Assembly: GCF_000499385.1 (NCBI RefSeq)
Contig: NW_013652052.1
Span: 16,001 to 80,000, forward strand
Length of the DNA: 64,000 nt
From: Eimeria necatrix
Taxonomy: Eukaryota > Apicomplexa > Conoidasida > Eucoccidiorida > Eimeriidae
Direction of reading: 5' to 3'
A program made the translations under genes and the position numbers. A model generated the notes under the pieces. It was given only the letters and a program-made list of their open reading frames with translations, was not told the origin of the DNA and did not search any database. This document shows positions 9,960 to 20,542 of the stretch, in pieces (within the stretch, counting starts at the first letter, position 1; each line of letters begins with the position of its first letter).

Positions 9960-12900
9960 ATTTTTACCTGCCAGCCTGCTTGAAACGGCAGCGACGGCAA
10001 AGGCAGCAGGCAAGTGAGCAACAAAAGCAGAAGCAGCACCGCTGGAAGAAGCACTACTAGCGGCTGCAGGGAAAGACCTAGAGAGCTCGGATGGAAACAG
10101 GGGCTTTGAAGGAAGCTTGGACGAGAACGGTTTTGTTTCTTTGGTGCTCTTCTTTGTAATCATCTCTTCCTCTTTTCCTTAAGCTTGTTATTTTTACCAA
10201 GCATTTCTGTCATTTTCTCAGTATGCGCATTCACTTCTTAGCCTCTGCGTTCTCTATTGCTACACCTTTTCTTGAGCAGCTCTCTGGTATAGTGCAGCGC
10301 AGGAACAGCTGAACGCTTTTTTAGGAGTTTGGTCAAGGCGCAAACGCGCCATGTTCATGTGGAAGTGGCTTGCTGTTGTTTACGTTGGAAAATTCAGCTG
10401 GATAAACAAATTAAACTGATAAAAAATATGTTGTAGTTTTTATTGTGTACTGTGGCAAGCTGCAGTGTCGTGAGCTTACTTGCAAACCAGGATTTGAAGC
10501 AACTCCAAGCAGAATTTATGTATCGAGCAAGCTAGTTTATGATTCATGCATATGCTTGCAACGTACGTACAGATTTGACATGCGATATGCTTGCATGCAA
10601 TGCATGCATGCATTTGCTCCGCAAATTAGATTAATGTAGATGTTCCTGCCGTTTCTTTGATTTCTGGCACGGAACTCATTAAAATGGCTCGAGAACTATT
10701 CTGAAGGTCATTTTGCGGCGGTGGAAAGCTTTTCTCGTGGGTATATGTGTGAGTGGGCTTCAAAGAGCCGAGCTTTTCGAGCGAAACCGTGACACAGTTC
10801 TCTTCTAGTGCCTTGATAAAAGGCACAAGTGCCATGCATTATTGTGTCGTCTCCCTCCTGAAGCCCACTGTAGGCTCTTTTCTTTTAGCCGGCATACCTC
10901 GGACGCCTGCGCACCCATTGTAGGTGCTCTGAGCACAAGCATAGTAATAACCTCAGCTGTAAGGCGGAAGATTGCGATCACCTCAGCTCGTCGCTGACTT
11001 CACTTTTGTACTGAAAAAGGTCGTTGTTGCATCCTAGGTCGTATGCCCATCTGCCCGGCTGGTCCTTTGCGCCCCATAGGATCACTTTTTAGATGAAGCG
11101 AAAGTGAAGGGCGAATTCATCTATACGCTTTTTTCTATTCTGGCATTTTGTCTCACAACCACAGTTTTGTTCAGCAAAACTGGAAAAAAACGAAACGTCA
11201 CCTCCCTGTTCGCACGTCAATCATAGAAAGTTACTACGCCTACTGTCAGAACGAATCTTCATTTTTTGTGCAATGCGTGTTGGAAAGAGCTAGCTGAGGA
11301 AAATTCGAACCCATCGGCTACTCTACAGTATATCCTTCCCGCTCAAGTTGTGGTTGCCTCATGTGATTCTTCTTTGTGTTCTGTGGGCATAAAAGTGCTG
11401 AAACATTCAGCCTTTTCTATTCTTCAAAGCTGTTAGGTCCAAAGTTGAAGTGACGGTTAAGGAGTCTATTGCACTGAAATACTTCAAAATGCGCCAATGA
11501 TACTTCATCAAAGACCCAGTTTCTTGCATTGGGCAGGTGATACATCTTTCCAGGTTGCCGCTGCTGTTGCTGCCGCAAGCTAAAAAGGTAGTGAGAGTGA
11601 CATCTACAATGAAGACTGACCAGGGGTCTTCCACACAACGACTTTGCGCTGTGCAGCCCACAGTGGCAGTGTAGTACTTCTCTGCCAGCCAGAAGGAACG
11701 CATACGCAAGATTTTTATATCATTCTTCAAGTCTACACGTTATATTTGACACGCGGATACTCATGCGCCAAAATATATACATATACATTAGAAAATTGTG
11801 GAATAACACATACATGCAATATGCAAATGTGCATTGAACGACGAGTATTGCTATGAATTAAACCTATGCATGTGTGGATAAAATCGCGCTTGCACCCAAA
11901 AAAAATAAATGCAGGGAAATCGCAAAAGCAGCCGTAATAAGCAAGAAAGAGACAAACTTTAAACCCGCGAGCATCCCAATAAATCTTGATCCATATTTTT
12001 TAATCAGCGACGTCCACCACAGTGAGGAACGGCAATTTCTTGAATGCTCTACGCTGTTTTTGCTATAGCTAAAATTGCTTCAAATAAAATGTGCAAGCAC
12101 TTCCCTATTGTAGCATGCCCTGGCCTTCATTTGACCCGCCGCCAGTTCCCAGCCTCTTTATAAAGGAAACGCAAAAATAGAGCAAAACCGAATAAAGACA
12201 GGCAACACAGGTCACATCAAGGAGATACAAACAGCACAACAAAACGTGGACATAAGTGCAGTGGCGAAATACAAGAAAACTGCGACAGCAATCGCTTTGC
12301 GTGTGGAGCGTCTTCCCCATGGCCTCTGTCTGAGGCTTATCTGTCGGCATTTCTCTATGCACCTGCAGCTCTTGTCGATCCGTTTGCTGCTGCTGCTGCC
12401 TCAACATGTGCCGCTGCTCCCCTGCCACCGCTGAACCTTCCGCTGTTGCTGTCGGCATTCCCTCCAGTGCCGACAGGTGTAAAAACAAAAGCCCTACATC
12501 ACTGCGTCATAGTTTAATGCATTTGCCTCTGCTGCTGCTCTCCCTTCCGTTGCTTCAAGTATCACGCCCAAATCAAGGCCATAGAGGGACGCAACCGACT
12601 TTTTAATGGCTGCAAGGAGCGTCTTTCATTTTCTTTGGATCTTCTGCATCCATCACGCCCGAGTGGCTCGTTTCTTGAAAAGTTTGGGAAGCATCAAGTC
12701 GATCATGGTAGGACCCAGGTGTCATAAACAACTTTAGAGTTGTCCTCAACCCTTAGATGGTGCCTTACAGCCTAAAGGCCGATAACAGGCTCTTCAAACA
12801 GACACCTCAGTGCGTCTTCCTTGGGGCTTCTACGAGACTGCAAAAAGCCTAGGACTCTACCAGAGGTTATTTTAGGGGCCTCCAAAAACCTCAGTAGAGG

Positions 12901-13700
12901 GACCCAATAGAGGTATCTCAAAGCTTTCTGTGCTGAGGTCCTAAGAGGTCCCTTGGAGAGGACCTTGAAAGCGCTGCCGTGGGTGCTCATACAAAAGGTC
13001 CTGTAGCCAAAAGCCATGGCAGAAGTCAGGAGACTAAAACCACTCGTTTTTCATGCCAGAGAATCAAGAAAACGAAAAGGAAAGATAAAGAGCGCCCCAC
13101 AACTTTAATAAATAAAACCCGTGAAGCTTGCAGAAGAGGGACGAGGGTTCCCAGACAGGCGAGAACGGGACGACGTAAGGTAGGAGAAGCACAATTATCG
13201 CGCTTTCCAGAGTGACCTCGAGATCTGTGTGGCTTCCGTCAGCCTTGCTCTCCTGCTGCAAATCCTGCTCCAGGAGTGTCCGCTGGATTCCTTGCTGCAG
13301 TTCGTGCTGCAGGGGCTTTTGCGGCGCATCCTACATCGTGTTTCTGCTGCGGCGTTTGGCGCAGATCTTTTTGCTGTTCCTACTGCACACGCTTGGGCTG
13401 CATCTTGTATTCAAACTTTTCATGCGAGTGTTTCTCCGACAACGCCTGCTGCAGCTCCTTCTGCAGGTGTTTGCGCCGCACCTTTTTCCGCCTGAGTTTG
13501 TGCTTCATCTTCCGCACGTCATGCAAACGATTTCGCACCTTCTGCTTCTCCTATTGTTGTAGATGCTTCCGCAACTTCTGCCGCCTGAACTGTGGTGCTC
13601 GTTGCAGGTTCATGCTGTGAATCTCTTGCTGTAGTTCCCGCTGCGGACGTTTGCGGTGCATCTCCTGCAATGCTTACTCCAAGTACTCGTGCTGCAGCAT
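9960..13700. other. Intergenic region, no gene recognised
   Basis: Lies between two convergent family members and should hold both 3' UTRs. Only short frames without motifs are present. The stretch 13,210-13,720 is rich in TGC/CTT triplets that continue the composition of the neighbouring Ala-rich coding sequence. Nothing here could be supported as a gene. Confidence 0.55.
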
Positions 13701-13722
13701 TCGCTTCAGCTTCTGCTTCGAC

Positions 13723-16700
13723 TTACACTGCAGATTCCGTTTCAATTTCTGCTCTGGCTTCCGCTGCAGCTTCCGCTGCAGCTTCAGTTTCCGCTGCAGC
13801 TTCAGCTTCCGCTGCAGCTTCAGCTTCTGCTGCAGCTTCAGCCGCATCTTCCGCTACAGCTTTTGCTCCGGATTCCGCAGCAGCTTCCGCTTCAGCTTCT
13901 GCTCCACTTTCTGCTTCAGCTTCCAGTGCAGCTTCCGCTAAAACTGCTGGTGCGCCTTGCGCTCCCCAAAAATTTGCGGAAAAGTCTGAAGGGACTGCCG
14001 AGACAGATATAGAACGATGAACGCGACGACGGGCACGACGACGGCAAGAACGACGGGGCAAGGTAGCAGCACCGTGTGATCCCGAGTCAGCAGAATCAGC
14101 AACTTCAACCGAAGAGTGTGAAGAGTCGGCTGCGACACTAGGAGAAGATGCTTCCAAGGAGGGATGAGGAGGAACAAAAGGGCCCTGGTACATGGGAACA
14201 GGACCAACAGGAACTGGGGGGTAGACGGGAAGAGAATCGGCAGAAGGCGGTGGGTATTCGGGATGAGGACCGACAGGAGGGGGTGGAAAGACGGGAACAG
14301 CGACCATGGGAAGGGATGGGTACGTAGGAGGGCCAATAGGGGGGAGTGGGTAGGTGGGAGGTACAGCGGGACGGGGCCCGTAGTCAGGAGGACCAAAAGG
14401 AGGGGGTGGATAGGCAGAAGGACCAGCGAAAGCGGGTGGATAGGCAGGAGAAGGACCAATGGGAGGGGGTGGATAAGGAGGAAAATGACCATTGGGAGGG
14501 GGTGGGTATGGGGGTGAAGGACCAACGGGAGGGGGTGGATAGGGGGGTGAAGGACCAACGGGAGGGGGTGGATAGGGAGGAGAAGGACCAATGGGAGGGG
14601 GTGGATACGCAGCATTAGGGCCAACACCAGGGGGTAGGAAGGCAGGAGAAGGACCGGCTGGACGGGGTGTGTAAACGGAAGGAGGGCCAAAAGCTGGCCC
14701 TGGGTACGTGGAATCAACACTAGCTGCAGGAGGTGGGTTAACCGGATCAGGAGCAACAGGAGGCTGCAGGTGCTCAGGAGGAACATTTGGAGGAAGTGAG
14801 TTATCGGCAGCCGAGCCAGCTGGAGAACCTAGATAGTCAGTAGGAGATTTAACAGGAGACGGTTGGTGTTGACTAGGGGGGTCAGCAGGAGAGGATGGGC
14901 TATCGGTAGCAGGATCACTGGGAGGTGGGTGCTCAGCAGCAGGATCCTCCGCAGGTAGCTGGCCCGTTTGATCACCAGCAGGAGGGGCTGCGTAGGCGGG
15001 ATTTGGATCAGCAGAAGGGGGTGGGTAGGCGGGATTTGGACCAACAGGAGGGGGTGGGTAGCCAAGGAAAACACCAAGGAGGTGGGGTGGATACACAAAA
15101 GGACCAGCCGGAGGGGGTGGGTAGGCGGGGTGAGGGCCTACAGGAGGGGGTGGGAAAGCAGGATGAGGACCAAAAGGAGGGGGTGGGTAGGCCGGATGTG
15201 CACCAACAGGCGCGGTTGGGTAGCCGGGATGAGGGCCACCAAAAGCGGGGAACAACTCATGAGGATCACTGGGCATTTGGACGAAGGCATTGGGACCGAA
15301 AGGAGGATCTGGGTGCGTGGGAACAGGACCAACAGGAGGTGCACCGGGAGGAGGTGGACCAAAAGGAGGGCCTGGGTAGGTGGGGAAACGGCCAGGAACA
15401 GGATGCCGGAATGTGCCGCCATTGTCAGCGGAAGGACGTTGGCTGCCTCGAGGGGTGAAGGCTCGAGGACGAGGAAACCCGCGGGCTGGGTAGCCAGTAG
15501 GAGGACCAGCAGGCGGTCCTAAGTAAGGCGGAAAAGTGCCAAAAGGAGGGCCTGTGAAAGCCGGAGGAGCACCAGGAAGCTGTGGGTGGAAGGCAACGAG
15601 ACCTATAGAAGGGCATGAGCCAACCCCAGGAGGACAGAAAGGATTTTGTTCGGCAGCGTTAGGATCAAGAGGCTGGGGTCCGGAGGAAGCATGCGCATCA
15701 ACAGGAGGGGTAGAAGCGGCAGAAGCAGCAGAAGACGTAACAGATGGAGCTTCTGGGCAGGGGAGAGCACCACCAACAGAAAGACTTGATGCTGCAGAAG
15801 AACTGTCAACTGCAGAGCCTTCAGAGGAGGAAGCGCCAGTATGGGTGTCTGGCAAGGTGGAATGGGCATCACCGGGAGGGGCGGAGGCAGAGGTAGGATA
15901 CTGAACAACTGGAGATGAGGGGGCAGCGGGATGGTCAACGGGCGGGGCCGAGGCAGCTGCGGGATAATCAGGAATGGGGCTTGAGACAGCTGAACGATAA
16001 TCACTCGAAACGGCTGAGGAGGAAGAAGGCCCTTCAGCAGGTGGGTCTGAGGCAGCAGAGCCATCATCAGGGCCGTCTGAAACAGAAGGGGGATCTGAAT
16101 CAATCTGCTCTAAAGCGGTAGAAAGATCTGTAGCAGGCGACTCTGATCCGACGGAACAGCGTGCAGAACGCTGAGGCGAGGCGGCAGAAGCATCAGTAGC
16201 AAGAGACTCTGAGGAGGAAGAGGCTTGACGAACGAGAGGCTCTGGGGAGGAAGAAGCAGGAGGAACATGAGGCTCTGGAGCAGAAGAGGAATCTGGAGCA
16301 GGCGGCGCTGAGCAAGGACGGGGTTCCGAGGGTCCAGGTGGCTCTGACAAGACGGAAGCATTATCAGATGTATCATCACCGCCAGAGGAACCATGCTGCG
16401 GTGGTTTCGAAGCTTCGGGACGATCATCTGGATGTGCCTCTACCGTGCTGGAAGGATCCTCAACAGGCTGGGTTACCGTCGTGATATGGTAAACGCCAGC
16501 TGCAGGTGGAACGACCGCAGGACCATGAACAAATGGGATTACGGGGGGGAAAGGAATAACAGGAGCCAGGATAACGCCGGGGGGAGGGGCTAAGGTGGGG
16601 GGAGGGGCATGCAGAGTCTGCAGGTAAGTAGGGGCAAACGCACTGGTACTTGGTGCGGTAGTAAAAACAGGAGGTGCGACAGCAAAAGCAGCAGGTGCGG

Positions 16701-18990
16701 CAGCAAAAACAGCAGCAGCAACTTCAGCAGGGTCTGGCAACGCTGCAGCGCTATCCCCCGCAGCTTCAAGGCTGCTTTGCGCAGCAGCCGCACCACCATC
16801 TGTATGAGCAGCAGCTTCTGCGGCAGCTGCTGAAGGGGCCTCCGCGGGGGCCCCTGCAGCAGCTTCTGCTCGGGCCTCAGGTGGAGGCCTGGTCAAAATC
16901 ACACGCGGCCGGGAATCTGGAGCAGCGACAGCCCCAGAACCCGCCTCAGCAGCAGCAGAGCTGGGCTCCACACTGCTTGCTTCCTTTGCTGCAGCACTCC
17001 TACAAGCCTCTGCTGCAGCTCTTGCTGCAGCCTCAGCTGCAGCCCTAGCGGCTCTGCGGTACCTCTCGGGCACTGTGCGTGTGCGGCGCCAGAAGCCGGG
17101 GCCAGGAACAGGAGTAGGGCGGCGGCCCGGGGAAGAACTGGCAGCAGCAGAGGCAGCAGCAGGGGCAGCACGCGCAGCAGCAGGGGCAGCACGCGCAGCA
17201 GCAGGGGCAGAAGCAGGGGCAGCAGCAGGGGCAGAAGCAGGGGCAGCAGCGGCAGCAGCAGGGGCAGCAGCAGGGGCAGAAGCCGGGGCAGCAGCAGGGG
17301 CAGCAGCAGGGGCAGCAGCAGGGGCCGCGGGGGCAGCAGCTGCAGCGCCCGAGTCGCTGGCCGCAGCGTCGTCGCTCTCCGTCGCAGTTTCGGCGGCCTC
17401 CGCCTCCGCAGCGGCAGCGCGGGCCGTGGCGCGAGCAGCAGCGCGAGCAGCAGCAAAAGCAGCAGCACGAGCAGCAGCACGCGGGACAGTGCCTGCTGCG
17501 TCTGCTGCTGCAGTGTGGTGGGCCATGGGGAGCGGCAGCGCACTGCGGGGCACCCGCAACTTGGCCTCGTACTTGAGGCAGTTGGCCTGCTCGCTGAGGA
17601 CTTCCTGCATGCGCCTGTCCGCGACGCCCAAGAGCCTGCGGAGCTGCGAAAGCAAAGACAAGTCCTGCAGCCTCTTGGCCATGCTGGCGTTGTCCAGGAA
17701 GATGCGGTGTTTGAACTTGGGCTCGCAGGCGAGCATCCAGGCCGCGAGGTTGACGTTGGAGCCGGCGTTGCCCATGCGAGTTCGCTTCAAGGCCGTGAAA
17801 AAGCCCGTCAGGGCCATTCCCAGAGCCCGCGGCACGCAGCTCATATACCTGCGGACTCTGCAGTCGCCGGCGGGGCCGCCCGCCGCCTCCTCCGCCCTCC
17901 AGAGGCTGCTGAAGGCTCTGCTGCGGCGCACGCCGCGCTGCACCCACGGCAAGAGCGAGTTCAGGGCCCGCACGGCCTGGGCCACGGTGGCCCTGCCCAT
18001 GGTGACTGCGGTGAAGAGGGCCTCCGTGGCCGCGGGGGGCCCCGGCAGGGGCCCCCAGGGCCTGCGGCCGCGCGCGTTGCCCAGGAAACGCATCACGCGG
18101 CGCCCGCGGCGAGACATCGTGCAGAAGCGCTTGCGGAAGTACCAGGGCGCCAGCAAGTCGCGGCCCTGGTCCTGCACTTCGTCGGCCACGGCCTCCCACT
18201 GCTGCACCACCCAGGGGTCTGCGAAGAAGCGCACGAAGGCCAGCTCTTGAATGGCCACTGCCAGCAGCAGCACGGAGCAGCCCAGCGAGCTCCGGTCGTC
18301 CAGCAGCGGCAGCACCCGCCGGCCCAGCTTCAGCATGTCAGTCAACTCCTTGAAGAACAAAATGGCCCGCTCGTGCACCCGCTCCGTCGTCAGCCGCTCT
18401 ATGGGCCTCGCCGCGGCCTGCATCAGCGCCTGGCGGTACTCCGGAGTCAGGCAAGAAGACCAGCGGCCCCTGCTGCTCGGCCCCGCCTCCTCTTCTTCGC
18501 TGAAGGCCTCTTCCTTCTCCCCGCCGGAGCTGCTGCCCTCCTCGGAGGCCGCGAGCGCCCGTGCGGAGCCGCGCCGCTGCAGCCACGCGCGCTGTCCCGC
18601 GTAGCACCGAAAAATCAGGTAACCCACAGCTAGCAGAACCACTGCTGCAGCAGCCAAGTAGCTGCCTCTGGACGTCGCCGGCCGCTTCCAGGCCCCCGCG
18701 AACTCCAGACTCCCTTTCGAGGGTTCCAACTGCAACTGAGCTGCTGCCTGCGGAGCCTCCATGCTGCCGCGGCCGCTGCTCGTCGGCGCGATCCAGTTCG
18801 AGTCGCTGGCCTTGTCTGTAAGCTCGCCGCCGGCCGCGGCGGCCGAGAATACCTGCGTTCCTGTTTCCGCAGCAGCCACCGCTGCCGCCAGACCTATAAA
18901 CCCTCCAATAAAACACTGAGAAACATTTTGCCAGAAGCAGCTGCCGCTGCAGCGGCTGAGGCCGCTGCCAGCGTAGCGCCCTACCCGCAT
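13723..18990 (-). CDS. Lineage-specific membrane protein family, member C, giant Pro/Ala-rich tail
   Basis: A single exon of 1755 residues. The start is the ATG at 18990-18988; an in-frame TGA lies a few codons upstream. Residues 26-41 are a signal-type hydrophobic stretch and 110-130 a membrane span ending YLIFRC, followed by basic residues and an acidic linker. The family domain covers about 203-480: RVLPLL, IQELAFVRFFADPW and AVTMGRATVAQ..LNSLLPW. The rest is low complexity: an Ala/Pro block (about 550-640), a Ser/Pro/Glu block, about 450 residues of a (G-P-x-P-x-Y-P-P-P-P) repeat (DNA 14,190-15,560), and a final 80 residues of Ala/Glu. The domain region (17,500-18,990) is clearly more GC-rich than member B. 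The Pro-rich repeat could be an extended surface stalk or a binding scaffold; that is inference. Several long frames on the other strand are shadows of this composition. Confidence 0.83.
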   Translation of the reverse strand: MRVGRYAGSGLSRCSGSCFWQNVSQCFIGGFIGLAAAVAAAETGTQVFSAAAAGGELTDKASDSNWIAPTSSGRGSMEAPQAAAQLQLEPSKGSLEFAGAWKRPATSRGSYLAAAAVVLLAVGYLIFRCYAGQRAWLQRRGSARALAASEEGSSSGGEKEEAFSEEEEAGPSSRGRWSSCLTPEYRQALMQAAARPIERLTTERVHERAILFFKELTDMLKLGRRVLPLLDDRSSLGCSVLLLAVAIQELAFVRFFADPWVVQQWEAVADEVQDQGRDLLAPWYFRKRFCTMSRRGRRVMRFLGNARGRRPWGPLPGPPAATEALFTAVTMGRATVAQAVRALNSLLPWVQRGVRRSRAFSSLWRAEEAAGGPAGDCRVRRYMSCVPRALGMALTGFFTALKRTRMGNAGSNVNLAAWMLACEPKFKHRIFLDNASMAKRLQDLSLLSQLRRLLGVADRRMQEVLSEQANCLKYEAKLRVPRSALPLPMAHHTAAADAAGTVPRAAARAAAFAAARAAARATARAAAAEAEAAETATESDDAAASDSGAAAAAPAAPAAAPAAAPAAAPASAPAAAPAAAAAAPASAPAAAPASAPAAARAAPAAARAAPAAASAAASSSPGRRPTPVPGPGFWRRTRTVPERYRRAARAAAEAAARAAAEACRSAAAKEASSVEPSSAAAEAGSGAVAAPDSRPRVILTRPPPEARAEAAAGAPAEAPSAAAAEAAAHTDGGAAAAQSSLEAAGDSAAALPDPAEVAAAVFAAAPAAFAVAPPVFTTAPSTSAFAPTYLQTLHAPPPTLAPPPGVILAPVIPFPPVIPFVHGPAVVPPAAGVYHITTVTQPVEDPSSTVEAHPDDRPEASKPPQHGSSGGDDTSDNASVLSEPPGPSEPRPCSAPPAPDSSSAPEPHVPPASSSPEPLVRQASSSSESLATDASAASPQRSARCSVGSESPATDLSTALEQIDSDPPSVSDGPDDGSAASDPPAEGPSSSSAVSSDYRSAVSSPIPDYPAAASAPPVDHPAAPSSPVVQYPTSASAPPGDAHSTLPDTHTGASSSEGSAVDSSSAASSLSVGGALPCPEAPSVTSSAASAASTPPVDAHASSGPQPLDPNAAEQNPFCPPGVGSCPSIGLVAFHPQLPGAPPAFTGPPFGTFPPYLGPPAGPPTGYPARGFPRPRAFTPRGSQRPSADNGGTFRHPVPGRFPTYPGPPFGPPPPGAPPVGPVPTHPDPPFGPNAFVQMPSDPHELFPAFGGPHPGYPTAPVGAHPAYPPPPFGPHPAFPPPPVGPHPAYPPPPAGPFVYPPHLLGVFLGYPPPPVGPNPAYPPPSADPNPAYAAPPAGDQTGQLPAEDPAAEHPPPSDPATDSPSSPADPPSQHQPSPVKSPTDYLGSPAGSAADNSLPPNVPPEHLQPPVAPDPVNPPPAASVDSTYPGPAFGPPSVYTPRPAGPSPAFLPPGVGPNAAYPPPPIGPSPPYPPPPVGPSPPYPPPPVGPSPPYPPPPNGHFPPYPPPPIGPSPAYPPAFAGPSAYPPPPFGPPDYGPRPAVPPTYPLPPIGPPTYPSLPMVAVPVFPPPPVGPHPEYPPPSADSLPVYPPVPVGPVPMYQGPFVPPHPSLEASSPSVAADSSHSSVEVADSADSGSHGAATLPRRSCRRRARRRVHRSISVSAVPSDFSANFWGAQGAPAVLAEAALEAEAESGAEAEAEAAAESGAKAVAEDAAEAAAEAEAAAEAEAAAETEAAAEAAAEARAEIETESAV
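14190..15560 (-). repeat. Degenerate tandem repeat coding Pro-rich units
   Basis: On the plus strand this is a run of GGAGGGGGTGGATA-like units, roughly 33-60 bp apart. On the coding strand they read as alternating Gly-Pro and Tyr-Pro-Pro-Pro-Pro units of member C. Spacing is irregular but always in frame. The least diverged copies lie around 14,450-14,620. Confidence 0.85.
17100..17340 (-). repeat. GGGGCAGCAGCA repeat coding Ala/Pro
   Basis: About 15 imperfect copies of a 12-18 bp unit, ggggcagcagca with gaagca variants, within member C. In the coding frame it gives alternating Ala-Pro-Ala-Ala units. Confidence 0.85.
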
Positions 18991-19544
18991 CGCCTCCAGC
19001 CACACTCAGTATGGCGATCCCCAAAATTCGACCCCAACAAAACGCCAAATTTCAAGGAGGGCCTACGAAGCCCGTAGTAAGGAGTCGTAGTTTCGGCCTT
19101 TGCTTGTGTCTTTGTTGCTCTTTTGCGCGCAGCCGATGACCTGCCTCAGACGCCTGGCTGCAGCACAAGCACTACTTCGTAGTGCACGCAGCGCCCCAGA
19201 GCCTGTTTGGCTCTTTTTTGTTCCTTGGAGAGAAGAAATAAACCCCGAAAAAAAATTATTATTAGAAAAAAGATTCCCTGAGGGCTCCCCACAGACGCCA
19301 CCGGGCCGCATTACTTGTCCACTGCGGCAATGGTGGGAAGCCACGTTAACAGGGAAGGCAGTGAAAGCGATATGTCCACCAGAGTGAAACTCAGGCAACT
19401 AATACTATTTTTCATCGTTAAGCTTTATATTTCAGAGTTTCTCCCGCCGTTTCAAAGATAACCCGTTGAGCCGCGGTGTGTCCTGTCCTTCTGTTTCACG
19501 GGGCCACTGGCAGATGGAGCAGCCGAAGAAGAGCTGCTTCCGTA

Positions 19545-19616
19545 TCCGTCGTAGTCTAGGTGGTTAGGATACGCGGCTCTCACCCGCGCGACCCGGGTTC
19601 AAGTCCCGGCGACGGA
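19545..19616 (+). tRNA. tRNA-Glu (anticodon CTC)
   Basis: A 72-nt cloverleaf. The 7-bp acceptor stem is perfectly paired (TCCGTCG with CGACGGA). The anticodon loop CTCTCAC reads anticodon CTC. The T arm contains GGTTCAAGTCC (B box) and the D arm contains TAGTCTAGGTGG (A box). There is no intron and no encoded CCA. The sequence matches the general eukaryotic tRNA-Glu pattern. It lies in the repeat-poor part between member C and the nucleoside transporter. Confidence 0.96.
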
Positions 19617-19619
19617 ACG

Positions 19620-19623
19620 TTTT
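19620..19623 (+). terminator. RNA polymerase III terminator (TTTT)
   Basis: A four-T run three bases after the tRNA-Glu 3' end, followed by further T-rich sequence (TTTG, then CTTTCTTTT). It fits a Pol III terminator with a read-through backup. Confidence 0.7.
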
Positions 19624-20540
19624 GTTTGCTTTCTTTTATCAGTCTAACTAAGCTCCCTAATTGGTTTTTGATGCTAATGTTGCTTCTTTTCCACTTAAGC
19701 ACTCTCAGCCCTATTCTCGCCGCTACAGCGCAAAGCGCAGCAGGCAGCTGCGCGGCGCTGTGTAACAACAGGATATCGACGGCTGCTGCCGGCCCACTGG
19801 AGTGAAGCGAAGCGCAACTAATTGTCTCCGATGGGCTTTTTAAGAAGAGAAACTAAAAAGGGAGTCGTGTGGAATTAAATATAATGAATGTACTCCAGCC
19901 CGCTTCAGGCCAGTGCCCGCCACCACTCCAGGTGGGGGCAGCTACACAATCTGCTGGTTCTGGCTGTGGCTCAAGGGTTAGCATTTTGAGTCTTTAAGTC
20001 CGTTTACATTTAGAAGAAAACAGAAGGAAAATTAAGGGACTTGCGGAGTATCCTTTTTGGCAGCCTGCGGCGTGACCTGCATGTGCTGCCGCTGTTTCGT
20101 TGCGCCTGGGATCCCCGCTGCGCGACACAGGGGTTTGCGGCGGCTCTTCACTGGGTGTTTTGCCTCTTTTTGTGTCTCTTTTTTGTTCTTTAGATCGCAT
20201 GAAGGGCAATTGGGGCCTTTAGTCTCTGTCTCGGCGCGGCTTGCAGTGCCGCCTCTGTCCCCCTCAGTCTGTCGCCCAGATGCTGTTCTTGAAGACGGGC
20301 TCCAAGCCTAAACCCTAAACCCTAAACCCTCGGGGGACTTCTCAAACCCTCCTCGATGTAGTTGGTGGCGCGTCTCTGTGTCTCTTTCCTGCCTGGCGGC
20401 GGCTCTGCCTTCTCTCCTGGACTCTGCGCTCCTTGGGGCCTCCGCCAGCTGGCTGTTTGTGTCTCCAGCGGGCCTCTTGACCACTCAAAGGCCTCCTTGG
20501 AGAGCCATTTGCTTCTTTTTAGCATTCTTGCGAGGATTTA
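19624..20540. other. Intergenic region with the first telomere-like array
   Basis: Between the tRNA and the transporter start. No ORF is supported. At about 20,309-20,331 three AAACCCT heptamers appear, the first of this kind in the window. They mark the change from repeat-poor to repeat-rich sequence. Confidence 0.6.
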
Positions 20541-20542
20541 AA

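Noticed and set aside
14164..15522. Plus-strand frames with RRGW/QEGVGR repeats
   Set aside because: Antisense of the Pro-rich tail of member C. No start context or domain, and the sense strand has the family domain in frame.
17075..18633. Plus-strand frames of 370-390 residues
   Set aside because: High GC and few stops on the antisense of member C; no homology between paralogues in these frames.
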